Source: Siphonodentalium dalli (taxonomy: Eukaryota > Mollusca > Scaphopoda > Gadilida > Siphonodentaliidae). From it: DNA of 64,000 bases. Position numbers and translations under genes: made by a program. Of this stretch, positions 1 to 11,160 are shown piece after piece. The stretch is from assembly GCA_032622095.1 (NCBI GenBank), contig CP136069.1, positions 153,315,043 to 153,379,042 of the forward strand, read 5' to 3'. Position 1 is the stretch's first letter. The number at the start of each line of letters is the position of its first letter. Under the pieces are notes generated by a model. The model was not told where the DNA came from. It ran no database searches and saw only the letters and a program-made list of their open reading frames with translations.

Positions 1-299
1 CTTATTTCTCGCAGACAAATTGATCCCGGTTCTAATGACATGAATGTTGATTTGGAAGCTGGGTCCTGGAGCAGTTTAATGGAATTTTGAAAATAGTTTT
101 GGAACGTACCCCACAAAAACAAGATTTTATTTTATGCCAAACGTAGAGTTTAGACATTTTTGGAAATTACTCCCAATGAGTTTAAAAGATGCCAAAATGT
201 TTGGATAAGATCAACACCAGTTGCAGATCGCTGACTATGTCCCATACTAAGCAAATGTCACTTTACGTTTCGACTCATTACATGAAAGACGCGAGCCCT
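1..299. other. No gene seen
   Basis: AT-rich sequence leading into the minisatellite. No open frame of note and no recognisable repeat. Confidence 0.5.
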
Positions 300-1150
300 T
301 GTATATCTTGCATGGCTATATTGCCATGATGTGGCCAATATGTATATATGGAGTGCCAGTGTGGCAAAATTAATGGTGGGTGAATTGGTATACAGGGAGT
401 GACTGTATGATCACGAGTGTGGTTTATGAGTATACAGCGAGAGGCTGAATTGTCATGGTGATGTCTATATGCACATTTGGAGTGTATGAATGGCCGTGTG
501 TGCGGTGCGGGACATTGGTATATCTAGAAGGACTGTAACGCCATTGGTGAGGTTTATATGTATACTATATATACATGTAATGACTCTATAGTTTTGGATT
601 GGGTGTATATGTATATTTTGAGTGGATATATGACAATGGGTGTCGCAAATATATATGCAGGGGGTGACTTTATGACCCCTGGTGAGGCAAATATGTATAC
701 AAGAAGTAATGTACAAAATGAATGTTCATGAATGTGGCGATAATATATATCGAGAGAGACTATATTGTCATCGTTTGGATGTATATCTTGAGTGCCTATA
801 TGGCCATGCATGTGGCAAATATATACATGTACACGGAGTGACTGTATTACCAATGGTGATGCGAATATGTATACAGGATGTTACTGTATGTTCATGAATG
901 TAGTGAATAGGTATACATGTCGTGACTATGTGGTCATGGGTGAGGTGTATGAGTATACCTGGTGTGCCTGCATGTTTACTCATGGTTATATGGCCATGTG
1001 TTGGGTGTATGGGCATATCCATGTGTGGCTGTGTAGAAGTAGGTGAGGTGTATGTGTATAAAGCGAGTGACATATGTTCATTTATGTGGCGTTCGTGTAT
1101 ATATGGAGTAACTGCATGGTCATGTGTAAGTTGCACTTGTGTCCCTTTGT
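300..1150 (+). repeat. Degenerate 42-bp minisatellite
   Basis: About 20 divergent copies of a unit near 42 bp. Each begins with GTATAC or GTATAT, then GAGTGACTGTATGGTCATG, then a TGTGG-rich stretch. Because 42 is a multiple of three, overlapping open frames occur on both strands (for example at 465-716, 554-853 and 768-1136). They read as His/Ile/Tyr-rich repeats and are not evidence of genes. Units vary from about 39 to 52 bp, so the array is old and not homogenised. Confidence 0.8.
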
Positions 1151-1642
1151 GTGACTATCGATTTCCTATCGCTATTACTCAAGGATATGTTAACCGATAA
1201 AGAGATCATATCAGAGTGTCTCTTAATGGCCTTTGGTATGCAATACGAATGAAACGGTTTTCATGAAAATAGTATATAAGTTAATAAATGTTGATACTAA
1301 TGGGCCAGAATAGCCACACAACATGATCCCTCTCAGTTCCGTTTCAACGTTCTGCCCATTTCCGTTCAAAGACAGACAGAATCCCAAAAGAAGTTTTCGG
1401 CAAACATTCATACTGCATCCCTTAAACTGATTTGTCATGCCTCATAATGTACTGGGACAACCAGAATATGACATTTAGTTATCAGTTGATTAAGTAGCAT
1501 CTTTAATAACCAAGTGAGTCACAATGTGCAACCTTTTCGGAACAGCTTGTAATAATTTTCGGAATAAATATGACAAATCAACTTTTTACCATATTTGGTT
1601 GCCATTTTGCAAGCCATCTTGAGTAATTTTGTCTAAACCACC
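1151..1642. other. No gene seen
   Basis: Unique-looking sequence between the minisatellite and the foldback element. Near 1601-1622 it holds a motif of the form GCCATTTTGCAAGCCATCTT, similar to the ATGGCGGC-type motifs inside the foldback arms, so part of it may be older related repeat. Confidence 0.4.
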
Positions 1643-2820
1643 TAGTCCAGGAGATATTGGTCGACCTCTGCACCCCCCAGGACTTAACTTCACCCCACTA
1701 ATTTTCTTCCTTAATGTCTCCTCTAATTTTTTTCACTTGTTAACAAGAAAAAAAAAGTGGCCGCAGAGACTACAGACAAGATGGCGTCCATCATGGCGGT
1801 CATTTTTTTTAAAATGCACCAGGTCTCTTTGATCGCCATTATAGTAAAGATAATAGCACATGCGGTCTTGTTTTCCGCTCGATAATGTGAAGATATGCTA
1901 TTTTTCTGACATGTTACCTCCTTTCGTTTGTCTCTGTGGGAAAATGTTAGATTTTTTGCGCCATGTTATACATTTATCATATTGAGGAGTCATTGGCGAA
2001 CACATGGGAACCATACTATGCATTCATTGCGGGATATTTTTGTCCGATATCACGTTTTCCCAAATGCCGGTATCATAGGTCAAAGCCGAATCTCCGTTAA
2101 TAACGCGATGTTATGTTTCGAATCAATGATTGTTATTGCTATTATAACAACACCCATGCATATATATTTGCAGGAGATACTCGAGCTAGGATTCCTCTTA
2201 TACCTGAGTTGAGGAATATTTACCCAAATCCAAGATGGCGGCCAAAATGGCCACCAGAAATACAAAATCGCCGAAAATCGCTGATTTTAACATCAGTGAG
2301 CATTATTGTCATGATAACTCCACACCTGCTTACTATTGTAAGTTGGGAACACTTAGGCGAAGAACTTTCCTTGTATCATATCCAAATAAAAGTCCTCCAA
2401 ATCCAAAATGGCGCCCGCAATGGCGGACAGATTTTGAAAAATCACCGAAATTCCCTCATATTCACATCATTGGGCATTATTGTCGAGACAACTCCATCCA
2501 TGCGTACAGTTGAGTTGGAAATACTGAGGTGAAGTAATTACCTTACATCTCATGCAAGAAATGGTTTTCCAAATCAAAGATGGCGGCCAAAATGGCGACC
2601 GATATTTGAAAAAAAGTCTACATTCCTTTACTTTCTTACGATGGGCGTTATTGTTTCGCGATTTCTATCCACCATTACATGTTGATATGGAATAGTGACA
2701 TGAAGTATTCATTAGGGTTTGGCAATTGATACTCCAAGATCGCTGCTAAATTGGCGGCTAGAAATTGAAAATAAATCGATATTTTCACATATTAATTTCA
2801 ACTTTTTGTCATAATATCGG
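1643..2820 (+). repeat. Left outer arm of foldback element
   Basis: Inverted partner of 5290-6541. Compared with the right arm it lacks about 85 bp near 1885 (present in the right arm around 6200-6300); the missing block begins and ends near a short GAAATGTGAA-like stretch. A 139-codon open frame at 2113-2532 recurs in the right arm with one visible residue change, as expected from near-identical DNA, so its conservation is not independent support for a gene. Confidence 0.8.
2230..2790 (+). repeat. ~170-bp subrepeats with ATGGCGGC motif
   Basis: Units start near 2232, 2404, 2574 and 2730. Each opens with a variant of CCAAGATGGCGGCCAAAATG and then an AT-rich spacer. A further motif lies near 1782. 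The core AAGATGGCGGC matches the binding consensus of the animal factor YY1 (established knowledge); any function here is inference. Confidence 0.65.
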
Positions 2821-3689
2821 TATGTATGGACGAAACTGTACATAAACCATCTACTAGTTCAACCTAAAGGTATCAAAACGCATAACATAGCTCGTATCCT
2901 TCTGGAAAGATGAAACACCACAATTAATATCGCGATGTGGCATTTCGAAATCCAGTCTCCACTTAGCGCCGATAATGGCCGTAAGCGTAGGTGCGCCGAA
3001 TAGTTATATCAGAACAATTACCTGATAACAGATTCTGATTTGCCACGTCACGTCCATAATTATCTGGACCAGCTTCCATTTCTTTGTCTGATAAATCTAG
3101 GTCGCTCACACCGACAAAGTATTCACCACTTCCTGGGAGTAGGGTCCCTCTAATCATAACGTTTCAAACAATTCATTTTCCGGTGTCTAGCTTACAGAAG
3201 GTCATCTCTATGTATGTGTCTCATACCCCATGGGATAACGACATGTACACCTGGCGAACCAGTTAGCTAGTCACTTCTCAATAGATGGTTCGTCAACTCA
3301 CAAACTCAGCGAACGCATTGGCATATGTGGACAACTTCGACAGTGTTTCGAAGGTTGCTAGCTGTCTCATTCCCTTGGACAGATGTCTATCTGCTAAGGA
3401 GAAGACCCTAGTGTACAGACTACCCACACTTCTTGACCATTATCCGAAGCAAACTGTGTGAGGCCCCGCAGTTGTCTCGTCAAGTATCTCCCAGCAGAGA
3501 AGAACAATGCTCGCGGTGCTAGTTTGTGAACATGCGCCATGATAGTGGAAATGAAATGGGCCACTGTATACACCACCCCTACACCTGGTGCATGTTTAAG
3601 ATATCGAATGTCATGCGTGTCGGTTTTATTTGGTGTGGTAAGGTTGTATTCCACATCCGTTTCGAAGCCTTTCTGATTCAACTACGTAC

Positions 3690-4270
3690 ACTTTTGTCTG
3701 GATAATAATATGCTAGCCTCCCTCAAAACAGTCGGATGGACTAAAGGATAATGTCTTTATAGCATGAATGTATGCGTGTTTTGTTATCCTCTCTCGGGGT
3801 TAGTGTCAGTATGTGGGCGGTATTATTCAAGAAAATGTCAGGAATTGTGGTGCATTTATTTCACTATGTATTTAAAGAACAATTTACAGTCTCGATGGCA
3901 ATGGCTGTGGCCGTTGGGGATCGCGACCTTTATTATCATATAGCTTTATATATATATATAACTTTAGAATATAGTAGTTAATGTCTCATGCAGGAAAATG
4001 GTCGCATTTGGTGATGTTACCAAGAAATCACTTGGTGTACCAACGTTTGTTGAACTGAATGCAAGAGCTCATCAACGTAACATTCCTCTGGATGTTCTTC
4101 GCGTTGAACATTTCACCCTTTTGTTGATGGCATTTGTACTTTCTTGAACCATACCACCCAACGTGAGTATGACATATCAACCAACTATCAAAGATATCGC
4201 CTTTAAGACTACACCCCAGTCTTGGTGGGGCTTATACGTCAGTAGCCAATGGCATACTCCTGGTCTAGTT
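3690..4270. other. Centre of the foldback element
   Basis: Inverted homology weakens and ends here; weak pairing can still be followed to about 3840 and 4140. Short open frames (3772-3981 +, 4338-4565 + nearby) have no recognisable domain. No transposase signature. Confidence 0.45.
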
Positions 4271-5289
4271 GTTTAAGAACGGCTTCCAAACGGATGGGAA
4301 CATACAATCTTAGCATACAAGGAAAGCAAAGCCACACATGAGATCCTGTCTGAATCTAAAACATAACAAAATAAGGGGCGGTGCAGTCATGGTCCAATTT
4401 CATTTCCACTATCATGACACATACCCACAAACGAGCACCGTGTGTATTGTTATCATCTGCTTGGATCTGTTCGGTGAGACGATTGCTGGACGCCAACAAG
4501 CTTGTTCTTATGATCATGTTCGAGGAGTTTGGGTATATTATGCATTATGGTCTTCTACGCCTTAGCAGAAATGCATCCGTCAAATGTCGGGCTTTCAACA
4601 TTCGAAGCCATATACAGAAGTTGTCCGGGTACGTCAGTGCATTAGATGAGAATGTGCATTGATGAACCATATATTGAGAAGTGGCTGTTTGGGAAGATCA
4701 CCAGATGTACACGTTGTTATCCCCGTTAGGTCACCAAAGCTGACAATACGCAGATAGATAGGTCCTTCTGAAAGCTAGTATATACGCATCGACCGAATGC
4801 CTTTATAGTGTATCGCACAAGATGACGCATATACCCCATATGTAGCATCTGAATTATACCATAAGCTATACCACGAATGAAGCTCGCTAAGAATTCCAAG
4901 CTTTCGAAACCAACACGCGAGCTGGACACCGGCATATGTATTGTTTGAAACATTCCGATTAGTGGCACACTCCTACAAAGAAGAGTAGTGAACTGTTGTT
5001 GTGAGTGAGATAGATTAATCTGACGAAGAGACGGAAATGAGTCTAGATAATGCTGAATGTGGCAATTCAGAATAAGCTCAGATACTGTTGTTTTGATTCT
5101 TGGAAGTCATAATATGACTATTCGGCGCACCTATATACGGTTACGGCCAGTATGAGCCCTTAGTGGAGAATGGATTTTGAAATGCCACAATGCGATTGTG
5201 GGTTTTCATCCTTCCAAAAGGCTACGACTTACATTGGAACTAATATATGGCTTATATTATGTACCGTTTCGTTTATACAAATCAATATT

Positions 5290-6541
5290 ATGACAAAAAG
5301 TTGAAATTAGTATGTGATAATATCGGCTTCTTTTCAATTTCTGCCCGCCAGTTTGGCCGCCATATTGACTGTGGGTATCACTTGCCAAACCATAATGGAT
5401 AATTCATACATATCAACATGTAATGGTGGGTAGAAATCGCGAAACAATAACGCCCATCCTAAGAAAGTACAGGAATGTAGGCGTGTTTTCAAATTTCGGT
5501 CGCCATTTTGGCCGCCATCTTTGATTTGGAAAACCATTTCTTGCATGAGATGTAAGGTAATTACTTCATCTCAGTATTTCCAACTCAACTGTACGCATGG
5601 ATGGAGTTGTCTCGACAATAATGCCCAATGATGTGAATATGAGGGAATTTCGGTGATTTTTCAAAATCTGTCCGCCATTGTGGGCGCCATTTTGGATTTG
5701 GAGGACTTTTATTTGGATATGGTACAATGAAAGTTCTTCGCCTAAGTGTTCCCAACTTACAATAGTAAGCAGGTGTGGAGTTATCATGACAATAATGCTC
5801 ACTGATGTTAAAATCAGCGATTTTCGGCGATTTTGTATTTCTGGTGGCCATTTTGGCCGCCATCTTGGATTTGGGTAAATATTCCTCAACTCAGGTATAA
5901 GAGGAATCCTAGCTCGAGTATCTCCTGCAAATATATATGCATGGGTGTTGTTATAATAGCAATAACAATCATTGATTCGAAACATAACATCGCGTTATTA
6001 ACGGAGATTCGGCTTTGACCTATGATACCGGCATTTGGGAAAACGTGATATCGGACAAAAATATCCCGCAATGAATGCATATTATGGTCCCCATGTGTTC
6101 GCCAATGACTCCTCAATATGATAAATGTATAATATGACGCAAAAATTCTAACATTTTCCCACAGAGACAAACGAAAGGTGGTAACATGTCAGAAAAATAG
6201 AATATTTTCACATTTCGGCGGCCATTTTGGCCGCCATATTGGATTCTGGTGTCGGATTTTTGGCTAATTTGTAAGGGTTGTATATTAGCATAACGAATCG
6301 AGCGGAAAATAAGACCGCATGTGCTATCATCTTTACTATAATGGCGATCAAAGAGACCTGGTGCATTAAAAAAAATGGCCGCCATGATGGACGCCATCTT
6401 GTCTGGAGTCTCTGCGGCCACTTTATTTTCTTGTTAACAAGTGAAAAAAATTAGAGGAGACCTTAAGGAAGAAAATTAGTGGGGTGAAGTTAAGTCCTGG
6501 GGGGGGGGGGGTGCAGAGGTCGACCAATATCTCCTGGACTA
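5290..6541 (-). repeat. Right outer arm of foldback element
   Basis: Inverse of 1643-2820. It keeps the ATGGCGGC-type unit near 6215-6245 that the left arm has lost, and further units near 5350, 5510, 5685 and 5850. A run of about 13 G at 6499-6511 replaces a shorter C run in the left arm. Confidence 0.8.
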
Positions 6542-8089
6542 ACCTCAGTGTCACACATTTAAGACAGATCAAAAATAAAAATCACATTTATACCAAAGAT
6601 AGTTCCATTTTACTTGAAAAAATGGTGCAAACCTGAACAGTTATTATTTTCCCGATTATGATGCCAAGTTTGTGATAACAAAAAATCCCATAATTCTGTA
6701 ATTTCAGTGGTTAAAATAGTAAAAATTAATAAAGGTGCATCATAAATGTTAGTATTCAATATATATAAGACAGAATAGTCAATTTTATTCATCAACCACA
6801 ACTTATAAGCAGTTGCACGGCACGCTGGTGCAATATTTACCATTTTTCATATTGTGGCCGCCATTTTGACAGCCATTGTGAGCCAAATTTTGATACCATT
6901 GAGTCGGAATATTCATAATAAATAGAATGCATCACTTACATTACACAGTCCTGTTCATATTTGATGAAATATGACTAGTTCCCAAATTGTGAATGTTTTG
7001 TGAAATGTTATACCGCGTTCTGTAAACTCGATTTTTTGAATGATTGGAAGGGTTGGGGACCCAACTTATGGCTTAATTTATTTCCCCAATGGTCTGTTAA
7101 CATGGCAAATACAAAATAATTCTCAACTAGTTCCAAACTGCAGAAACTTATCTTAAAGATATCAGTACAAAAACGTAACATTTTTCTATATATAACTTCA
7201 CGGGGTACAATCGAGATGGCACCAAGGCGTTCTAACAGTGGTAACTTTTTACGACGAAGATAATGGTGCATGTTAAAATATTAGAATAGCCATGTTAATA
7301 TTATAACACAATTGAGTCTGCCCCATTCAATACAGTTTCCACAAAAAAGTTACAAGAGATACATTACATATATGGAAATGTGCAGAAGGCCTGTTCAACA
7401 ATAGTGGTCACAGTGTGCCGTCAAATATAATTTCTTCTGAGATAAAAGAAAACGGAGTCAGAGGCACATGAGTTTTCAGGATGATTCAATACTGACATCT
7501 GACAAGGTTATATCTGCCCAATATACAGAGGATATCTTTCATGTTTTAGAACAGACTCATCGCTAACATAAACAACTCAAAATCTCGCTCTGTGTCGGGC
7601 GCATGTAGCTGATATAGTTGCAAAGCAGCATTTCTTTTAAACTGAGAATAATTAGCCAGTATATAGCACAATAAACAGAGGAGCACCTGGACATTTCTTT
7701 AAAACAGCTGTATCTTCATGGAGATATGATAACCAGGTGTCCTCAAAATCTTAGTCAAACACGCTAGATTGATTGATACATCACTATGTAAAACCCAATT
7801 GTCGTCTTTTTATTTTTGCGAACTAATGTGTTTATGGTGTTCATGTTATAACGCAGTTGTAAATAAATAAATAGTTTTTTATTGGTGGGACGGATTAATC
7901 GCGATAAACAAAATGACAATCGCTCCGATCCGACAAGGTGAGCTACTACTTTTATTCCGTGTGTAAGAATCATGTTTTGTGATGCTATTTGGATATATAA
8001 TTTATGAGAATATGTGTAATGCTTTGAACAAGAATATCCTCTATTCCCACCATATATCCACAATATGCAGAGGGTTTCACATCACTTTA
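6542..8089. other. No gene seen
   Basis: AT-rich. One more motif of the GTGGCCGCCATTTTGACAGC type occurs at 6853-6875, so part of this stretch may be an older member of the same repeat class. The open frames at 6610-6843 and 7008-7271 (minus) have no recognisable domain. Confidence 0.4.
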
Positions 8090-8118
8090 ACCTGGGCAAC
8101 GCCGGGTAACCCTGCTAG
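8090..8118 (+). mobile_element. Helitron-like 3' terminus
   Basis: A short GC-rich hairpin (CCTGGGCAACGCCGGGT) is followed after a few bases by CTAG and then T. A terminal hairpin followed by CTRR and a host T is the usual 3' end of Helitrons (established knowledge). The element would lie upstream on the plus strand; its 5' TC end was not found. Confidence 0.4.
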
Positions 8119-8140
8119 TATTCTATAATTACAATCATGG

Positions 8141-8311
8141 GTATATATAAGGATTAACTGTCATGTGGACTTATTTTATGGAGATGTAACCGTGAGGTAA
8201 GTGGTCATAACTTGTGTAAAACCCGAATTACATACAAGTTATGACCACTTACCTCACGGTTACATCTCCATAAAAACAGTCCATATGACAGTTAATCCTT
8301 ATATTTATATA
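8141..8311. repeat. 171-bp near-perfect hairpin
   Basis: Arms 8141-8217 and 8233-8311 are reverse complements with very few mismatches, with a loop of about 15 bp. No coding content. It could be a minimal palindromic MITE or a source of double-stranded RNA. Confidence 0.8.
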
Positions 8312-8760
8312 CATTTAGCGAAAAGGCCACTTTTGTAAATGTATTTAAATCGAAAAGTGTATCGTTACAAAACAAGCCCAAAATATCCCATAGCACCCGA
8401 CCAGAAACCAGCTGAGAACAATTTCAAAACGAGGCTCTTTATATTGAAACCTGATAATTTATTAAGTCAATCCTGCGCGAGTGCAAATGCGCCCAAAACA
8501 TTACGCGTTCTTCTTCTCCAAAATTTATGACGCGTCGATGTAATTATGGTTGCAATTATGACCCTCTTGCGCGTTCACCGAGAAATAATTGCAACTAGTC
8601 ACGTGGGCGCCGACCAATCGGAATGCTGGTTTTAGTGATAATCACACTCAGTATGTAAATATAATATATTATCTTAAGCGCGTTACCATTTCTGACATTG
8701 GTTTTCTTGTTAATAGTGTGTCAACTGGGGATATGGCGCCATAATGAAGGCAATGTGCCA
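8312..8760. other. No gene seen
   Basis: Unremarkable sequence with short open frames only. Confidence 0.4.
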
Positions 8761-8761
8761 C

Positions 8762-8840
8762 GTGTGGCTTAATCGGTAAGGTACACGACCCACAAGTCCA
8801 ATATAAATCGTCCAGCAATTGTGAATTTGGTTCTAATCCG
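8762..8840 (+). repeat. tRNA-like SINE head (tentative)
   Basis: TGGCTTAATCGGTAAG at 8765-8780 resembles the pol III A box of tRNA-derived SINEs, and GGTTCTAATCC at 8829-8839 resembles the B box. The spacing is a little long for a tRNA and no cloverleaf is obvious. It is not a functional tRNA. Confidence 0.25.
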
Positions 8841-8892
8841 ATAAGCGTCGATTTGTGATCCATGTCAGGCCTGAGAATATGGTGCCGGACAT

Positions 8893-8950
8893 TTGCAGAA
8901 TGAGGTCCCCCAGAGGGTGAATTTAGTGACGCGCTACCCCACACAGTTAC
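8893..8950 (+). repeat. Fragment of the 59-kb TIR element
   Basis: Begins TTTGCAGAATGAGGTCC, followed by a GAGGGTGAATTTAGTGACG stretch. This matches the terminal part of the element at 58890-59407, so it is a dispersed relic of the same family. The minus-strand open frame 8669-8965 runs across it and is not considered a gene. Confidence 0.55.
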
Positions 8951-8951
8951 A

Positions 8952-9459
8952 CGGTGAGGAATCACGTGGTTACGAGTTGGTGAGTATCACGCATTCAAAA
9001 TGGCCGAGGCGATCGAAAACGCGACCAGAAACGAGGAAAATGGTAAATAAACTAAGATATGACATATTACATAATATTTTGTCAGCTACGAGCAGATGCT
9101 ATACTATTTTTCCAACAAGCTGATACCTCATTTATGTCCAAATTCACATTTATTTGCTTTAACATTCTGACCAAAGTTGTCAGTCGAGGGATTCTCCTAG
9201 AGGTATGGACTGGTGTGTTCCACGCTCTTCCGACTGGCAACTTTCGTCAGAATGTTATAGAAAACAACCCAGTATTTCCGAACAAATAAGGTATCAACTT
9301 GTTTCAAAAATAAACTAGCATATGCTCGCAACAGTCAAAATGCTGTGTTTTGTGTCAGTTCCTCGTATATTATGTTTTTGTGCGTTTTCACTATCCTCGG
9401 CCATTTTGTATGCGTGGTATATGTACTCACCAACAACGAAACCACGTGATTCCTCACCG
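8952..9459. mobile_element. Inverted-repeat MITE-like element
   Basis: Arms 8952-9037 and 9361-9459 are imperfect inverted copies, starting CGGTGAGGAATCACGTGGTT and running through CAAAATGGCCGAGG. The interior of about 320 bp holds only short open frames. Non-autonomous; superfamily not determined. Confidence 0.6.
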
Positions 9460-10060
9460 TGAGTTGGACACCACTCAAACTGCGTTTCCGAAACCACAGA
9501 AATTCATCAGCTGGTATCAGCTTCACACACAGGAGTGAAACAATCGCTCTTTATATTTATCACGTATATAGCAAGCATAATTTTCTTGGTATACGTAAAT
9601 GTCATGAATAAATTATATTTGACCCATTTGGTGTAAATAACACAGGAACTGTCATTGTTACTAATGTTGTTTCAAGGGCTTGTACATGGGGTGGGGTGTT
9701 CAACATTAAGGCCCGGAGACTACAAGCTTTGCTAGGAATTAATTGTGCAATATTATTCATATTTTGCAGCTATGCACAGTTTACAATATATTTCCAACAA
9801 TATAGCTGTTGCTTCACATATTCGCATGGAAGTACCAATTCAGTATTGGTCACTTTTTTTACCAACCAAACAGAACAGTGAAATATCATTTGAGTGCATT
9901 CAGGAACGTGGCTATAGGGTCCCACAGGGGATATCCATCTGCACCTGTTTAGCCCCCCTCCCCGTGTTCATCTGGTATATAATGCTTTCTAACTTTTATT
10001 TTTCCCAACCTAACGCCCCCTAATTATGTTACTATATAGCAGTAAATTTCTATTTCCTCA
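9460..10060. other. No gene seen
   Basis: Short open frames at 9696-9881 and 9745-10023 (plus) have no recognisable domain. Confidence 0.4.
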
Positions 10061-10670
10061 TTAACAGTTTCATGACTGGAGCTGCACTGGTGAAGCATTG
10101 AAGATCATGTGCCAGTGCATTCTCCTATAGGGAGCCTCGCATATAAGATAAGTCTCTGGCTTACATGGTCAAGGTTATGGGAGCAAACTTAACACCATCC
10201 CTTGGGCTTGTTATTAACCCCTTTCCAATCAATCCATATTTTCTATATTGCTCGGGTAAAGTATATATATATTAAAATTGGAAACAAATTGAAGTGTTTC
10301 CACATACATTTACTCAATTTCAAAGTACTTTTGTGTACACCACATCGGTGGTCTTCCCTTCTGCTGCACGAGTGAATAGGTTTTGTGATGATCAACCATC
10401 GACGCAGAGCTGGCCATGGGAGAAACACGGCGAAATTGAATTAAGTGCAGCCATCTTGATGGATTGCCCCTGAGCCTTATTTATAGCCATTGCAAGGCTG
10501 AGTCTAACTTGAAATTCGAGTGCCCATGCGAGTGTCCATGTATTTATTGTAAGCCAGTGCATTCTCTTATATAAGTGAGGCTCCCTATGGGAGACTTGCA
10601 TATATAAGGGATTGCACCGGCACATGATATTTAAGCTGCACCAGCCCACTTCCCATCATGAAAGGGATAA
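10061..10670. mobile_element. Q1: TTAA element with Pal69 pair
   Basis: Starts TTAACAGTTTCATGACTGGA and ends, in inverse sense, ATAA then CCCTTTCATGATGGGA, matching the Q family consensus. It carries a decayed Pal69 at 10111-10160 and a better copy at 10553-10621. The usual 27-bp core between them is interrupted by about 370 bp that include a PIF1-like helicase fragment. TTAA at the left and ATAA at the right suggest piggyBac-type insertion with one mutated base. Confidence 0.65.
10320..10523 (-). pseudogene. PIF1-family helicase C-terminal fragment
   Basis: The minus strand reads LAMAINKAQGQS, then PCFSHGQLCV, and after one internal stop NLFTRAAEGKTTDVVY. These correspond in order to the conserved C-terminal motifs of PIF1/Helitron superfamily 1 helicases: the INKAQGQ block (motif V region), the FSHGQLYVA block, and a terminal PEGKT..VVY segment. 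Only about 65 codons remain, with an internal stop at the SR motif, so it is a dead fragment. It lies between the two Pal69 hairpins of Q1. The source may be an autonomous Helitron or a host PIF1-like gene; the sequence cannot tell. The family call is confident, the capture history is not. Confidence 0.75.
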
Positions 10671-10705
10671 GACAGTGTTTCCGCTGGATCGAGGGCAGCG
10701 GGTTC

Positions 10706-10915
10706 CATACATGTGTCTTATAACCCTTCCACTCATCGCTAATATTGATTAGCATCATGCCACATACATGTGTATTATATCCCTTCCACTCATCACTAAT
10801 ATTGATTAGCATCATGATCATCATGCAACATACATGTGTCTTATAAGTTATAACCCTTCCACTCATCACTAATATTGATTAGCATCATGCCATAAACATG
10901 GGTATTATAACCCAG
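10706..10915 (+). repeat. ~60-bp tandem repeat, 3.3 copies
   Basis: Units near 57-66 bp start CATACATGTGT and contain CCCTTCCACTCATC and ATTGATTAGCATCATG. It abuts the Q1 element. The open frame on the minus strand here (10585-10869) is a by-product. Confidence 0.75.
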
Positions 10916-11160
10916 TGCATACTTGGTTTAGTCAATCTTGATGTTCGTCCGGTGTCTCAGCCGCTTGTGTAGCAGACTTTCTCTCTGTCGGTTTTTCTTG
11001 AGAACTTGAAGCGTTTTGGAGGCATGGTGTCGTAGATACGATGTGTGACGTTGATTGCGGTTTCTGTGTAGATTAACGATAAAGTGCGTTCACTATTGAT
11101 CTATTTTTGATATGGTATGCATAAAGAGCGTTCTGTCCTGTTATGTGCGTAACTTGTTAG
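10916..11160. other. No gene seen
   Basis: Short stretch up to the LTR boundary; nothing recognisable. Confidence 0.4.

Larger units (their letters stand above)
1643..6541. mobile_element. 4.9-kb foldback DNA element
   Basis: The two ends are inverted copies beginning TAGTCCAGGAGATATTGGTC. The outer arms (1643-2820 and 5290-6541) are almost identical apart from indels. The inner arms (about 2820-3840 and 4140-5290) are clearly homologous in inverse orientation but only roughly 70% alike by eye, with an extra block of about 170 bp in the right arm. Only a few hundred bases around 3840-4140 lack an inverted partner. No transposase is visible, so the element is non-autonomous. Flanking bases share only ACC on each side, so the target duplication is uncertain. 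It could be a long-TIR DNA transposon derivative or two copies inserted head to head. Confidence 0.8.

Noticed and set aside
465-1200. Several overlapping ORFs on both strands
   Set aside because: By-products of the 42-bp minisatellite.
2113-2532. 139-codon ORF conserved in both foldback arms
   Set aside because: Conservation follows from near-identical DNA in the arms; the frame runs through the 170-bp subrepeats and has no domain.
1643-6541. Polinton interpretation of the foldback element
   Set aside because: Long terminal repeats fit, but it is too short, has no polymerase or integrase, and no clear 6-bp target duplication.
8762-8840. Functional tRNA gene
   Set aside because: A- and B-box-like motifs are present, but no cloverleaf or acceptor stem can be folded.
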